Shown in pieces: positions 10,730 to 24,360 of a stretch of 64,000 nucleotides of DNA. Below the pieces are notes generated by a model. It was not told the origin of the DNA and made no database searches. It saw only the letters and a list, made by a program, of their open reading frames with translations. Every line of letters begins with the position of its first letter. Position 1 is the first letter of the stretch. This stretch comes from Chrysomallon squamiferum (lineage: Eukaryota > Mollusca > Gastropoda > Neomphalida > Peltospiridae). The position numbers were made by a program, and so were the translations under genes. The stretch spans positions 32,325,938 to 32,389,937 of the forward strand of contig CM022670.1 in the NCBI GenBank assembly GCA_012295275.1, given 5' to 3'.

Positions 10730-13580
10730 TGATAAAATATACTGAACTAGATTTTTTGAGGATTATGGAATATTTGTCTATGTTGTTTTGTCAACCATAA
10801 AAACATAAAATTCGTTGTTTTAACATAAACATAACACATTTATTGCCGGCAATTTCTGTTATTCAGCAACAGCTGTTTGTCATAAAAAATTGTTTTTATT
10901 ATTATTTATTTGTAGTTTGTTCAGTGAATATATCTCTTGATGTCACCATTTTATATTTTTTCAAACTTACATAATTAGTTGTTATTTCACAAAACAATCA
11001 TTCCTACTAAATACTGGTAACGGCAGTCAGTCATGTGCTACCTCACAAAATAATAGGGCTAACAATAAAAAAAATTACAAGCAGATCAAAATCAAATAAT
11101 CTTTAATGAAATAATAAATTATTTTGCCATGATTTGACATATTAGCAGCATTAGACATTTTCTAACAATAAACAATAGTTTAATTTTGTGCATTTTCTAA
11201 CAATGTTTATCATGATCTATATATTCCCAATCAAGTGTTCTTTAACATTAAAAACCTTTATAGAATCTTTATTTATGTGCAATTTTTTTTTTTTTTCACT
11301 TCTCTCACTTTAATTACTGTGACATATCTTGTAAAAATACACTTTATACTATGTTTCTGTAATTATTTATTTAAACAGAATAATGTACCCTCGATAAAAA
11401 GAAAATGTTTAAAGTGTTTTTCTCAAAAAGCATTTCACAACAAAGCTTGTGATATTTCTATGGACATGTTTGGCATGAAGCATTCTCCATGACTTATACA
11501 TGCTAATGACAAAATCATAGTACACGCACAACAAATACATTTTTTTATGTAATTATAAAAGGTATACATGTTTATTAATTCCTAGATAGTAAATTTTACA
11601 GTTTTGTAAGATAGGAGTTAAATTTTATATTTCTGATCTAAAGCACAACCAAAAATTAATTCTGTTTTCTATTTTTATTTTTTTGTTCCTCTTTATTCCC
11701 AGTATTGAAATATATTATTTTTAAAAACATTTTTGTTTATAATTGCTAATTTGTATTTATTTATTTATTTATTATTTTGTTTTTGTTGTTTTTTCTTTTC
11801 ATTAACTTTATAAATGAGTTCTATAATATGTAACAAATGATAGTAATAATAGTTGTTTTGTTTTGTAATTAAATTTATGTTGTTTGTTTTGGGCTTGGTT
11901 AATCCCAATGTGACAACACATTAAAAGTGCCAATAGTTTACTTGTGTGTTATTACATGTAATGAAATATTTATTATTGTTAATTTATTGTTTAAATTTCT
12001 AAACTTGTTATATTTGAATTTTACCTCAGTTTTTAATTCTTCCGTATAATATACTTGCCATAAGAAGCAAAACAAAAATAAAAATGTAATAGTTTTTATC
12101 TGTAATATTTCGTTTTCACTAAAATAAAAAATAACATGCAAAATTTGTTAAACAGATTGTCATCTTTCATAAATAAAATAATGCCAGTACATAATAATAA
12201 TTTTAGTGTATGGTAATATGTGTAATAAAATATTGATTTTTGAATTTATTAAATACTGGTAAAAATGTATTCTTTGTTACAGAGAGGCTTGAAGCATATT
12301 TATTATGTCCAAAACAAATAATAAATATATAAAATAATAATAGTAACAATAAATAAATAATGAAAATATTTGAAAGTAAACCATTTTAAACTTTTTTTTT
12401 TTTTTTGACTGGCGAGTTATTTTCCTTGTTACAAAAGATGCAAGGTAAATAAAGATAACTATTTCTAAAGAACTAATATGAAACTAAAACATTAAGAAAA
12501 AATGTTAAATCATAAATTAATGTTTATTTTTATTTATTTGTTTATTTATTATTATTTTTAATGGTCTAATGTTTACATATATTTAATCACATACCTGTAT
12601 TATTTGTTGCATTTTCCTTCTTTTTATTACTGGAACTAATATAATTTCTTTAATGTTTAAATATTTGTACTGATTGTTGGGTGTATCTGTATAAAAACAT
12701 ATCTGTATATGTGTACATGTATTTTATATATATAAAATCAGGCAAACTGTAGAACATCTGAACATATCTTCAGACTACCTAACTTTCCAAAACTGTCTTT
12801 TAATTTTTTTTTTTTAAATATTTTCTAAATTAGTTTAAGGGTGATTACTTTTCCAATTTTGGAGTTAAGTTTTATTATAAAAAGGTTTTATTTTAGAATG
12901 AAGTCATATGTAGTAGAGACATCAGAAGCAAAATATGAAATCATATCAAATCCAAGATAGATAACTCAGGAACTTGCTTTTTTCATGAAAGGTAACAGTA
13001 TTGTTAAATTATTTTTTTATATAATATTAAAGATAACACAACAATGCATTATCTACCTCTAGCCCATTCTTTTATTATTATTATGACATATAAACATCTT
13101 TTTAGATTAGTATTAGGTATGCATGGTTTAACTAAAGCCAGTAAAATGACAAATATTTTAAGTTTTCCCCACATTTATATATTTGCTTTCATTATTGTAA
13201 AGCAAACAATAGTTTAATAAAGAACATTATTTGTTTGTTTAACACAGCTGTACTTGCCATATCAATCTGAAACTGTATCATTTTAAAATAATGAATAATA
13301 ACAATATTTGTTGCCATAAGGTTTACATGTGATTATAAACATTTTGCTACATTTTTAATTTACATTGATTTATATTGATTTATATTGTTTTGAATCAGGA
13401 TATAATGTTATTGTTGTAGCTTTGTTCAAGTTTTTTGAAATTCATATTGTTTTTATTTCTGTTTAATATGGTTTAATATTAACTACAGACAACAATTCAC
13501 ACATAAGTTTTAACATGCAGTGCCATTATGCTAAAGTGTATTTTCAGGGACAAACATCTTTTTACGAACAATATTTAAAT

Positions 13581-13604
13581 TGTGTGTGTGTGTGTGTGTG
13601 TGTG
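13581..13604. repeat. (TG)12 microsatellite
   Basis: Twelve uninterrupted TG units in AT-rich intergenic DNA. Confidence 0.95.
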
Positions 13605-14197
13605 AAATAAGGATATGTATCATTTCAAATTAAAAGTTTTATACTTTGTTATAAAAGTAACTATAATATTTTCTTATGAAAAGAATGGAACTTAATTATT
13701 AAAGAATTATTTATCAATGTTTTATGTTAATCGTGATTTAACACAATTTTATGAGTATTAATAATAATTACTAATGAATGAATGGAAAATAATGCAAATG
13801 ATTTTAATGACTGCACATCTAATGCAAATTACCTTAATTATATAAACAGTTATCAAAAATTATTTATTGTTGGATCATTATGATTTATTCAATTATTAAT
13901 TTTCATGGAACTTTTTTTTTTTTAAATGTTTTTGTATGATGGTTTATGGTGGGTATTAATAATATTTATATTGCACAGAAATTAAATTTTACTGGATATA
14001 TTACATAAATATAACTTTGTTTATTCACCACATCTGTGATACAACTTGAATTATGCTGCATTTGAATTTATCAAACTACACTGTATGCTTGTTTTGTTTC
14101 CATTTATTGAAATTAAATGTATGATTGTTTTGTTTTATCATTTTAAAAATATGATTCATTCTACATGTAGTAATAATAAAAAAAATAGACTAAATGC

Positions 14198-14199
<2 letters not shown>

Positions 14200-14232
<33 letters not shown>
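14200..14232. repeat. (TA)n microsatellite
   Basis: Sixteen uninterrupted AT/TA steps, able to form a cruciform. Confidence 0.95.
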
Positions 14233-14234
<2 letters not shown>

Positions 14235-17063
14235 TTGTTTTATTTGTTCATAACAGCAAACTTTGCTTACAAGTAAGTGTATAAATTGAATTTAAATTGT
14301 TATTACCATTGTAAGTACACTGATTTGTTGATTCATTTATTTATTTATTTATTTAAAATTTAGTTATAAATCTGTTTTTATAAAATAAATAAATATTGGT
14401 TTGGAACAAAAGTTTATTGCATTGGTTAAATACAATTCAAAGACAGTATTCAGATGGTTGTGCATAGATTTATTCATCCACATAATTATGTGCCATATTG
14501 TTCACATTTCAGAATATGTACATATATATCATGCAGTATTTCAGTTATGCTCTACTACCTACTGAAAAATCCTACAAACATTTGTCCCTACCAATACAAA
14601 AAAAAAAAAAATTTCTTTCTGTCATCTCAAACTAGCCTAATTCTGCAAACCAGGCACTACCTAAGATTCATTAAGATGCAGTGAATCAGAACACATTTTG
14701 TATTAGGGTTATGAAAAATAGTTATCTTTGTTAGTACCAGAGGTCTATTCCTGTTACGTTATCCTTGATAAGACTATGTTGAAAAACAAGTTGTCACCTA
14801 CATTCATAAACCAAACAACAACTATATTGTAATTGCACCATCTTATGTATCTTTGTAAGGTATGTAATCAGTAATACATATTGTAGAGTTTATGAAAGTA
14901 GGTCTTTTAGTATTGTAGGCTTGGGTTTGTTTAATTATTGTAGGAGATAATATATAGTTTAAATTATTTTTGTAACTTTGGTCAGATTTTAAAATATTTA
15001 TTATATATTTATAACAGTGATGCTTATATATCTGTGATGTTAAATTTACCCAATATTAATGATTCTAGAAACATTAATTATAAACAGAAATAAAATATAC
15101 TGAAAATTTTGTCTTTGTTTTATTTATTGATTTATTCATTCATTTTTTATTCATTTGTTTATTTATTAATAAATGTTTTTCTTATTTATTATACTGGAGA
15201 AAGTTTCATTCTTACCTTAATACATTTAATAGAGTAAACAACCCACTATCAATCTTGGTCATTAAGTACATTTAGTCTAATTAAAACAACATACCTGGAG
15301 TATTTAAAAGTCTACTTTCTCTGGTGTTAACATCTTTCTTACATTTTATATATTTTCTAGTTGTTATTCACTTGCTAGAAGTAAAATAAAATAACAGTGA
15401 ATATGTATGATTTAGATTGAGAAATGTTTATGATTTCATTTTATACAGAATATAAAATAGAAACAGTAAATCATAGCAATAATAAAAAATACATATAATT
15501 ATGTACATATATACACATATTTTATATAAAATATATATTTATTTATTTTCCTATCCTCAATCTGTCAGGGATATTTTCTACATTACATGATAAAATGGAA
15601 AACAGCAGCAGCTTGTCTTCATCTTTGATCTTGTTATTGTTTACTTTATTATTAGTCAAGACTGATCAACTGTCACAAAACTGCAAAGGAATAAACAAAA
15701 TTTATTTGATTAATAAATTTGATTAATAAATAGTATTTCATATATTTTCATGTTTTCATTATTAGCAGTGAAACCTTGATACAAACTGTAACAGTTTTCA
15801 GCATTTTGCAATTAGGTATGTTTATTAAATTATATAATGTTCTTAACAGTGACACTAAAATAATTTATCAAAACAGGATTATTAAGAGAAAAACAATATC
15901 TGTTGAAAAAGTTATGTCAAACGGACATGATTTTACATTACCTTGTTAACATCTTTTTATTTAAATAATTTCTTTATGTTGAATCTAATACATTCTTTTA
16001 AATGATCTGTAACACAAGTGCTTAGAAGAGAAAACATTAAGATAACAAATACACTATTAATATCACATTTTTCTTTAATTCGATTCTTATACAAATTATA
16101 AATACCTAAGTTATATTAAATTACATAGTTGTTAAAAAAAAATATATGAACTAACAATAATAATATTATTATTGAAAAATCTGTATTTAGATTAAATACA
16201 AAGAAATAATAATTATAATGAAATACAGAACACATTTAGAAAAAAAGAGTTACTGAGTTCAAAATGCAGAATGCTGAAATCCAGAATCTGAAAAAACCTC
16301 AGTCATTGCAAAATCTCTTTTATCTGTATTAAGTTCAGTGAATTAATGACAACAGCAAACAGAAGAAATAAATACACTATTACAGCATTGTCTCTAACAT
16401 CCAATCAACACAGCAAAGAGAATTTTAATTCAGCATTAATACATACAAGATACACGTATATATGTATTTTTGTTAGACACTCTACAGTCTAGAGATTGTC
16501 TCCAGAGAAACCTTAATGCACTTGATGTGAATTTATGTAATGGACTTGAGACACTGTGGGTTGTTTCTCAGTCCATTTATATTACTTACTTGTCAAAGGC
16601 TGATGCAAATGTGCAGAGGTTTCTTGCAAATGCACATACATGATCCCTTTGCTGGTGATCAGTAAGACGAAAAGGACCTATGTTTTCTTCTGAGGTCCAC
16701 AAAGGTTGAAATGTATGTGTCTCTGTATGTGTGTATGTGCATGTATGTGAATTTATTTATGTATTTTCATCTATATTTGCATATCTGTCTATGTGTATAT
16801 ATGCATATATTTGCATCTATGTATGGGCATTTCTGTATTTACATGAATCTGTTTTCAAGAATGTCTTTATCCCATTTTTTTTTTAATTATCTGTGTAAGA
16901 TGTTCAAAGATTTCAAAATCTGACAAGGCAAGTAGTATATGGGAGCCAAAACTTTCTCTAAATATCAATGACCATGAGGTAAAGAGCTGATTTTAAGATA
17001 TGTTTTAGTATAAAACATTAAGTGCCCTGGCCAGTGTGTGTGTACATTTATATGTTTATGTGA

Positions 17064-17069
<6 letters not shown>

Positions 17070-17106
<37 letters not shown>

Positions 17107-17123
17107 CACACACACATACATAC
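17070..17123. repeat. Compound (TA)n-(CA)n microsatellite
   Basis: A (TA) tract of about 32 bases followed by ACATACACACACACACATACA sequence, next to TATG-rich DNA upstream. Confidence 0.9.
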
Positions 17124-17749
17124 TGCATGTATAATAATGTTTGTGTTTCTAATGCAATATAAATATTGCTTACATGTACAAATAAAATAAATGCATGACT
17201 CTGTGTCTGTAAAACCAGAGATGATTATTAGTTATAAGTGATACATTAAATGAACCAAAACACTTAGACATTTAGCCTGTAGAGCTACTTTACTCATAAT
17301 GACTGGTTAATTGCTGATCAATTAGGAAAATCAATATCTCTTTTTCAAACTACACTTTATAAAGAGCTCACTGGATTCCAGTAGATGTCAGTCTGGTTGT
17401 CTTGTTCGGTAGACCATTTCACAAGTATGGTCTGTAAGATCTCTGAATATCCTCTCAACACATGAAGATCTGAATTAACAAACTCGCTTTTGTGACACGT
17501 TGTCATCCACACCTTCAGTATAAATAGAAATCTTTCTTTCTGAAAGAAGGTTAATAGAAAATGTTAAATGATTTAATGTATTTTAAAATATGTGTTCTAA
17601 TGAACATACACAGTTTATAAAATAATAGACCCCCCAAACAAATTAAATAAGAAAACACCATCTTTGGTCACAGTAATTCTTTTCAAAACCACACATTATT
17701 CAATAAATTTGAAAATTAAAATATTCGTAAATCAACAAACTTAATAAAA

Positions 17750-17803
17750 AAAAAAAAAATAAAAATAAATAAAAATAAATAATAATAATAATAATAATAA
17801 AAG
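17750..17803. repeat. A-rich / (AAT)n low-complexity tract
   Basis: A run of 13 A, then AATA-type repeats and about seven AAT units. Nothing coding. Confidence 0.85.
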
Positions 17804-19159
17804 GGAAGTTTAGTTTATAACTTCTGTCAGGTCCAAAGATTGTTTTGAAAGATAAAAAATGTTGACCCTTTTTTTTTGTTTTACACAAACGACACGATAT
17901 TCATGGGTCCACTTCTGGCTTACAGCCTCATTTTGGATATTATATCATCCAAATTAACTACGTTCCACCCTTTTTTTATTTTTTTTTTAAACTGTATGTT
18001 TCTGAACAATAAGGAGTGTTGCATAATTTTATGTTTTAGCTTACTGTATCATTTACTTACGTGTTATCGTTGAGCATTTATATTACAAAACCCTTCTTCT
18101 GTCCTTGACTAGATTCTAAACAACAGAAGGGGAAAAAAACGTGTATCATTTTGAAATTTATTACGAAATAGTTATATCTATAGCATTATATAATTCAGAA
18201 TCATTTATTTTCTTTTTGTTTCTATCTATAAATAAATTAATTAATTATATTTATAAAGAAATTATAATTATTTACGAATACTTTATATGCATATTTATCA
18301 AAGTAACCATTACATACCTTTTGAAAAAGCAGCGAATATTTTTTAAAAGTTATGAAACCTGGTTGTCAAATTACTACAGTATATATATAACAAAATGTTA
18401 TGTAAATATAATTTATTCAGAATGTAAATAATATCCTTCCTTTGAACGGTGGCTTTCAGCCACACCCGCGCTTTTCTTCAAAATGTAAATACTGTTTTCC
18501 TTTACAGCGTGCAATTATATCGGATATATCATTTCATTCTTCCTTTTTCCGAATGAACATTGACGTGTAAAATACAATACGGTATTTATCACTATTTACA
18601 GTGTGCTCACAGCTTTATAATGTGTCGATAACTATAACAATCGGCCCAAGGGACATGACTTTTCTAACCTCTTCAGTGGGAATATCGACGTTTCCTAATT
18701 TAAGTACATGGGGTGAAGAAGTTCATACGATGGGATCCATATTACTTATGGGCCTGCAGTGTTAGAGGTTATTTAGCCAGTAATTAGAGTCTGGCCAGTT
18801 AAGACCAAAAGTATTTTGTTTCTGGTAGAAAAGTTGAAAACAAGATGGATTTTAGTGTGTGGAAATGTCATTGTTATTCGGCCAGAACGACAGATTAATT
18901 GAAAGATCAAAGTTAATTTAATATTGTAAATGAAACCCATACGTACTCCACATATATAAAAATATTCTCTATTAGAATTTTGTGCATAGACACACATGCT
19001 TACACACATATATATAGTCACCTGGAATACATTCAATTAAATATAAATATTCCGTTTGGGTCTTTTAAATAGTTTTTATAATAATTAAAAAAATGGATAA
19101 ACACTGTCGAAATTGCTAAGAAAACATTTACATTCAAAAATAACGAAAGAAGCCATACC

Positions 19160-19211
<52 letters not shown>
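19160..19211. repeat. (AAT)17 microsatellite
   Basis: About 17 uninterrupted AAT units followed by AAC-type variants up to 19223. Confidence 0.95.
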
Positions 19212-19215
<4 letters not shown>

Positions 19216-20843
19216 CAATAACAGCTGCAGAAATTAAAACAGAAACATCATGGGAAAGTACGAAAAACCCGGGGGAAATTGTTTTTTACTTCTTTTTTAT
19301 TTTAAATTGTAATCCATCAGTCAGAATGAAAAATTGTAGTGTAAAACACTATACAGCCCACAATGTGAATATAGAACAAGAGAATATTGATTTATTACTT
19401 GTTTCTTCTCTGTTGGTAATACCCAAATGAATTAACCTTAAAACAAATCAACCATAATGTTGGTGTTTTAACAAGCCAGTCATGAACGTTCATTTAGTTA
19501 AGGGTTTTGAAAGAAAGCAGACTTCATGCCAGTCAGACATACTGTTCAGACATGGCCACTTAAACCAAATATATCATTAGTAGTAGCCTGGAAACAGCAA
19601 AGTTTTTGTGTATGTGTGTGTTTGTATGTGGGGGTATATATGTGTGTATGTTTATGTATGTATGTGTATATATATATATATGTGAACCTATATATTTAGA
19701 TGTCTGTACATATGTATAGTAATGTAAGAAAAAAAAAACAAAAAAAAAAACAACGAACGAACGAAAAGGAAAAAGAAAAAAATAAGAAAATGAATCATTT
19801 GGGTAAAATAAAAAAAAAAATCTATGAATACAAAATTAAAAAACAAAAAAAAAAACAAAAAAACTACAGTGTTATTGTATTTTAATTGGTGTCATTCTGC
19901 AGTTAATGATTTTCTAAAATCGTGAATCGACATGAAACAAATTTTTCGAGCGAGAAGGCATATTTAACTGTATGTGAAATCTATAATTCCCATCCTTGTA
20001 CTAAAGACATTTAAGTGAAGAATCGTTTCTACCATTAAGAATCAAAGAATAAAAAAATTAAAAATTTTTTTTTTTTTTACTGTAGTCCGCGTCAAAAAAA
20101 AGTGCCCAGAGAATTAAGTCAGGTTTTTTTAATTGTTATTTTTATTACCAATTGTCGCCGATATCGAAAGGCGTTACTTTTAAACTAAAAAATAAATAAA
20201 TAAAACATAAAAATTTGAAGATGAATTGCATAATTACATTCTGAATTTTATCTGTGTTAGAAATTACTTCATACCGTTTAAAACTGCCTTCAATAACTTC
20301 GAAATTAATTTGATCTATGGTTTTATTAGATCAAACGAAATTAATTTAGAAATTTTAAAAAATGTAGTAATATCTCTGTTTAAGCAAAACAGTTTTGGAA
20401 AAGGAAATGGCATTATGACTTATGTTAATATTTCTCAGGAAGGTATATACAGATTTTCGTATTATATTTAAGGATTACAAATTCCTGCCAATTTTTATTC
20501 GATCTGTATAAACTGATTTGAGGCTGCCCTTCTTACAGATTTGATTTTTAAAATCGACAAATCGATACTTTTCAAATGTATTCAAGCAGTTCATTTGTTA
20601 CACTCGATTCATATTAAAAAAATAATAATAAAAAAATAAAAAAATAAATTAAGGTCATGGATACTTTAATGACATAACAGATTTGTCTTTATTTTATATT
20701 TTATTTATTCGATATATTCTAAATTAGCAATAGTATATTATTTACCTTTAAAAGTAAGGTATTTTCATGAAATAGCAGCAATTTTTGTGATGCTAAACTA
20801 AAAAATAAATAAATAAAAATAATAATTTAAAAAAATGCTGCTT

Positions 20844-20868
20844 AAAAAAAAAAAAAAAAAAAAAAAAA
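20844..20868. repeat. Poly-A tract
   Basis: 25 consecutive A. A second run of about 19 A lies at 20970-20988. Neither has a recognisable retroposon body upstream. Confidence 0.9.
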
Positions 20869-20969
20869 TAGTTTCAAATATAATAAGAAGATAATAGTAA
20901 AATAAATAAATAAATAAAAATAATATTTTATGACAACTGCAGAAGGTAACATAAAAAACAACTAACGAA

Positions 20970-21002
<33 letters not shown>

Positions 21003-21656
21003 GGAATCGGTAATTAAATATGTTAAAAAGATAGAAATAGATAAAAACAAAAGCACAGAATAAAATAAAGTATAGACAGGATAGTTCCATATCAGTACAA
21101 ATGCGCAAATTAAAATAAAATGAAAACAAATTCATCTAAAATAAATATATATATATATTTTTTCTTTTTCTTTTTCGAACAATTAAAAAAAAAAAAAAAA
21201 GAGCCCCCCCCCAAAAAAAAAACCCCTACAAAACAACAACATAATCCTAAAAACCCAGTTGAAAATAATCTGCTGCCAATTAAATTAAAAAACACATTTC
21301 CAGGTACAACGCGGAATTTCCGAGACCGCTTTAAAAATTAAGTCATATTAACCAGTTTTAGTAAATAAATAAAATAAAATAGATATATAAATAATTTTCA
21401 CACAAAGGACAATCCTAAGAACTTGCGTATCCCGTCACCAAATAAAATATATAACACTTTTCCGTGAACATTTTAAACTAATGTCAACTATAAATCGTGT
21501 CTCATTATAATGGCCTGACACAGTTACAATCCTTCTTCAGTTATCTGCTGCAAAGCATTACACAGATAATAAAAATTAAAATCATGAAGAACAAAAAATT
21601 TAAAATTTAATTTTAAAGCTGTTAATTCAAAGATTTATCATTAGATCGTTAGAGAT

Positions 21657-21935
21657 CATTAGTTTTCAACCTTTTTCATACCGCGACCCTTTATGAGCAA
21701 CTCACTATGACTGATGACCCCATTTAAAAATTTTGATTCAATAATATCTAGGGTTACCATATTTTCATCAACCAAAGACAGTACAAAAGGAATCTATATT
21801 CACTATGACTGGTCCCAAACACGTTTTTATTTATTCCTCCTTCCAAGTCAAGTTGACAAAAGCTAAAACAAACCCTTGCTCAAGAACGATCTTGCGACCC
21901 CAAGAAAAAGGCGCCCCCTAGGTTGAAAACCTATG
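21657..21935. mobile_element. hAT-like MITE with 8-bp target site duplication
   Basis: The left end reads CATTAGTTTTCAACC...ACCGCGACCC. The reverse complement of the right end reads CATAGGTTTTCAACC...GGGGTCGC. This TTTTCAACC plus CGCGACCC arrangement is typical of hAT-superfamily terminal inverted repeats. The eight bases before the element (TTAGAGAT, 21649-21656) and after it (TTTTAGAT, 21936-21943) agree at six of eight positions, as expected for an old 8-bp target duplication. At 279 bases it has no room for a transposase and is non-autonomous. An internal CACTATGACTG direct repeat occurs at about 21703 and 21800. Confidence 0.75.
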
Positions 21936-22213
21936 TTTTAGATAACTTCTGATAAAAACCTAATTTTAAAAAGATAAAAAATAATTATTAATTTAAAATA
22001 TATATATTTGGAGCGGACTTCAAATAACATAATAGCTCTTCTGGAATTTCTCATTCCAGTTATTGCTCGCTTACTTGTTTATACAAAACATTTAGAAAAG
22101 GCCGTGTTTTGCGTTTTCCTTTCTGTGGAAACATTTAAGATGATAACAGTGTTTACTCTAAGTGACTGAGTGGGATGAAAGGAGTGGAAGCAGCAAAGTC
22201 ATTTCGTATTCGT

Positions 22214-22450
22214 TTCATTATTATAACATACACGTGTAATTTACAGTTACGATTTTCTTCATTTCAGCATTAAAATATACACGTGTAATTTACAGTTACG
22301 ATTTTCATCATTTCAGCATTAAAATATGCACGTATGATTTACTGTTAAGTTTTTCTTCATTTCAGCATTAAAATATGCACGTATAATGAACAGTTAACAT
22401 TTTGTTTATTTCATCATTATAATATATACCTATGATTAATAGTTAAGATT
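22214..22450. repeat. 49-bp minisatellite
   Basis: About 4.7 copies with landmarks CACGTGTAAT at 22231 and 22280, CACGTATGAT at 22329 and CACGTATAAT at 22378, spaced exactly 49 bases apart. A more diverged fifth copy follows near 22427. Each unit also carries CATTTCAGCATTAAAATAT. The first two copies contain the palindrome CACGTG. Confidence 0.92.
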
Positions 22451-22546
22451 AAAATGTATTAAGATTTAGTAACATGACTGACGTTTACTTAATTTTAAAA
22501 TTAAAATATATTAAGATGCGTTGCACATTCATTCGAAATTATTTCA

Positions 22547-22598
<52 letters not shown>

Positions 22599-22985
22599 TT
22601 TGTCTGATTAAATGGATGATATTTACAAATCTTTAATATAAAAATGCATTAAGACGTCTTCGAAATTATGTTCATGAAATGTTTTATATTACTATTGCTA
22701 TAGTCTAATTATTTTGTCTGATTAGGTGACTGACATTTAATAATCTTTAATACTAAAATGTATTAAGTTGTGTTACCGATTCACTGGATATTATATTTAC
22801 ATGATTTTTCTTTATTATAAGCTAATCATTTTGTCTGATCAAATGACTGACATTTAATAACCTTTTATATTAAGATCTGTTGAGCTGTCTTAAAAATTCG
22901 ATAATTCAGAAGTATCTTCAAATGATTTTATTTTATTATTTGTCTTATTAGAACTGACACCTAATTTTGAGTTAAAATTACTTTG
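22442..22985. repeat. Degenerate ~115-bp tandem repeat
   Basis: The block TGACTGACATTTAATAATCTTTAATA-type recurs at about 22476, 22612, 22727, 22843 and 22953. Each is followed by AAAATGTATTAAGATGTGTT-like sequence and by TTTTGTCTGATTAAATGA. The second unit is lengthened by a (TTA) microsatellite at 22550-22597. It adjoins the 49-bp array directly. Confidence 0.8.
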
Positions 22986-23504
22986 CAGAGATTTCGTTAA
23001 ACGAAAATCTTAAAGTATTCATCCCTGATTTAAAATGATCTTTATATCATTTGTTTCAGTATATTTAGTTAATGAATGAACGAATGAATGTTTAACGACA
23101 TCTCAGAATATAAACATGCTGATTTTCTTAATGAGTGATAATAAAACATTCTTTGGCCATCCGTTTCTCTCCAAAATAAAATATATATATATATAAAATA
23201 ATAATAATAATAATAATAAATAAAAAAATCAAAAGAAAACAAAGAAAACAAAAAGAAAGACAAAAAAATAAATAAATAAATGAACGAACAAAAGAAAGAA
23301 AAAATAAAAACAATTATAAAAAATGTTATAAATAATAATAAAAATAATAATTAATAAAATAAATGAAATGTAATAAAGTAAAATATTATAATAAAGCAGT
23401 TTAAAATAATTAGATGAATGAATGAATCATAAAAATAAGCGTTACTTAAAGCTATCATCAAATGATTCTGCATAAAAGTATTTAAACGATACACAAAGAT
23501 AAAA

Positions 23505-23532
23505 TGTGTGTGTGTGTGTGTGTGTGTGTGTG
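23505..23532. repeat. (TG)14 microsatellite
   Basis: Fourteen uninterrupted TG units. Confidence 0.95.
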
Positions 23533-23539
23533 AGACAGA

Positions 23540-24360
23540 ACAAAACTAACGCCAGAAAACGTGAATGCTGGGAGTACCTTATATTAGAAGAACAATTACA
23601 AACCGCAGTACCTCAGAGATTGCGCATATCTGCCGTGATTCGCCGCCGCATGGAACCTCACTGATGCTTTCAAAGCGCATTTTCCCATTCCAGCTAATTT
23701 CATTTTACGTGCTTTCTTGACTACGAATTTGCAGATTAAGAATCAGTTGCCACTCTGATTTCTGCGGATGTTCTCTCATAATTCTCTCATACATGTTAGA
23801 TAACTATTAATATTAACATCTGTTGAGGTAGCGTTAGTATGCTATCATTGATTATTAAAACGAGAAAAATGTCCTTAATTAACTAAATGTTTTTTTTTGT
23901 TTTTGTTTTTTTTGTTAATATAGATACAGTTAATCGGTTACCGAAGTATTCTGTTTACAAAACCGACATTTTATCTGCTACGTAAAAAGATTACACACGC
24001 AATTAAACTATTAACACATGGTGAAAACGACTAATGGATACTGTCAAATGGCTCGCGAAAGCGTTAAACACTCATTTCTAAGAGCCAATTTGTTCAACAG
24101 AATTAGATGTATAAAATATATCACCGGCATAATTAAGTGTCTACGGCCTGGGGGTATAACAAGACCAGAGTCCAATTTGTCTCCATAATGGACTTCATTT
24201 TGGCGATAATGGCGGCTCGTTTCTTGAGGTATAATAGCAACTTTGACGAGCATTCGCTGTCCATTCAGCTTTCGCGAACCACTGATGAAGTCATTTGAAC
24301 TAAACAAAGTCACAGAAAAGTGAATTACAAGCTGGTTATTGCTTATTAAAATTGTCAATA
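23540..24360. other. GC-richer, CpG-containing block of unknown role
   Basis: It stands out from its flanks by higher GC, many CpG and high complexity. Strings such as GATTCGCCGCCGCATGG and GATAATGGCGGCTCG contain a YY1-like core (ATGGCGGC and its complement). A 104-codon minus-strand frame (24044-24358) crosses it but matches nothing I know and is not supported as a gene. A distal regulatory element about 1-1.5 kb upstream of the second gene is one explanation; an unrecognised exon is another. Confidence 0.35.

Larger units (their letters stand above)
10494..17400. other. 3' UTR and CpG-poor intergenic DNA
   Basis: About 6.9 kb with no supported exon on either strand. It begins with the 3' UTR of the PTCHD3-like gene. 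The rest is AT-rich with few CpG, many short TTTA/ATTT runs and the microsatellites listed separately. Open frames here are short and low in complexity. The low CpG content, like that of the gene itself, is compatible with a long or read-through transcript. Confidence 0.6.

Noticed and set aside
24044-24358. 104-codon minus-strand frame in the GC-richer block
   Set aside because: No recognisable motif and no supporting splice partner; the block is better described as unexplained GC-rich DNA.
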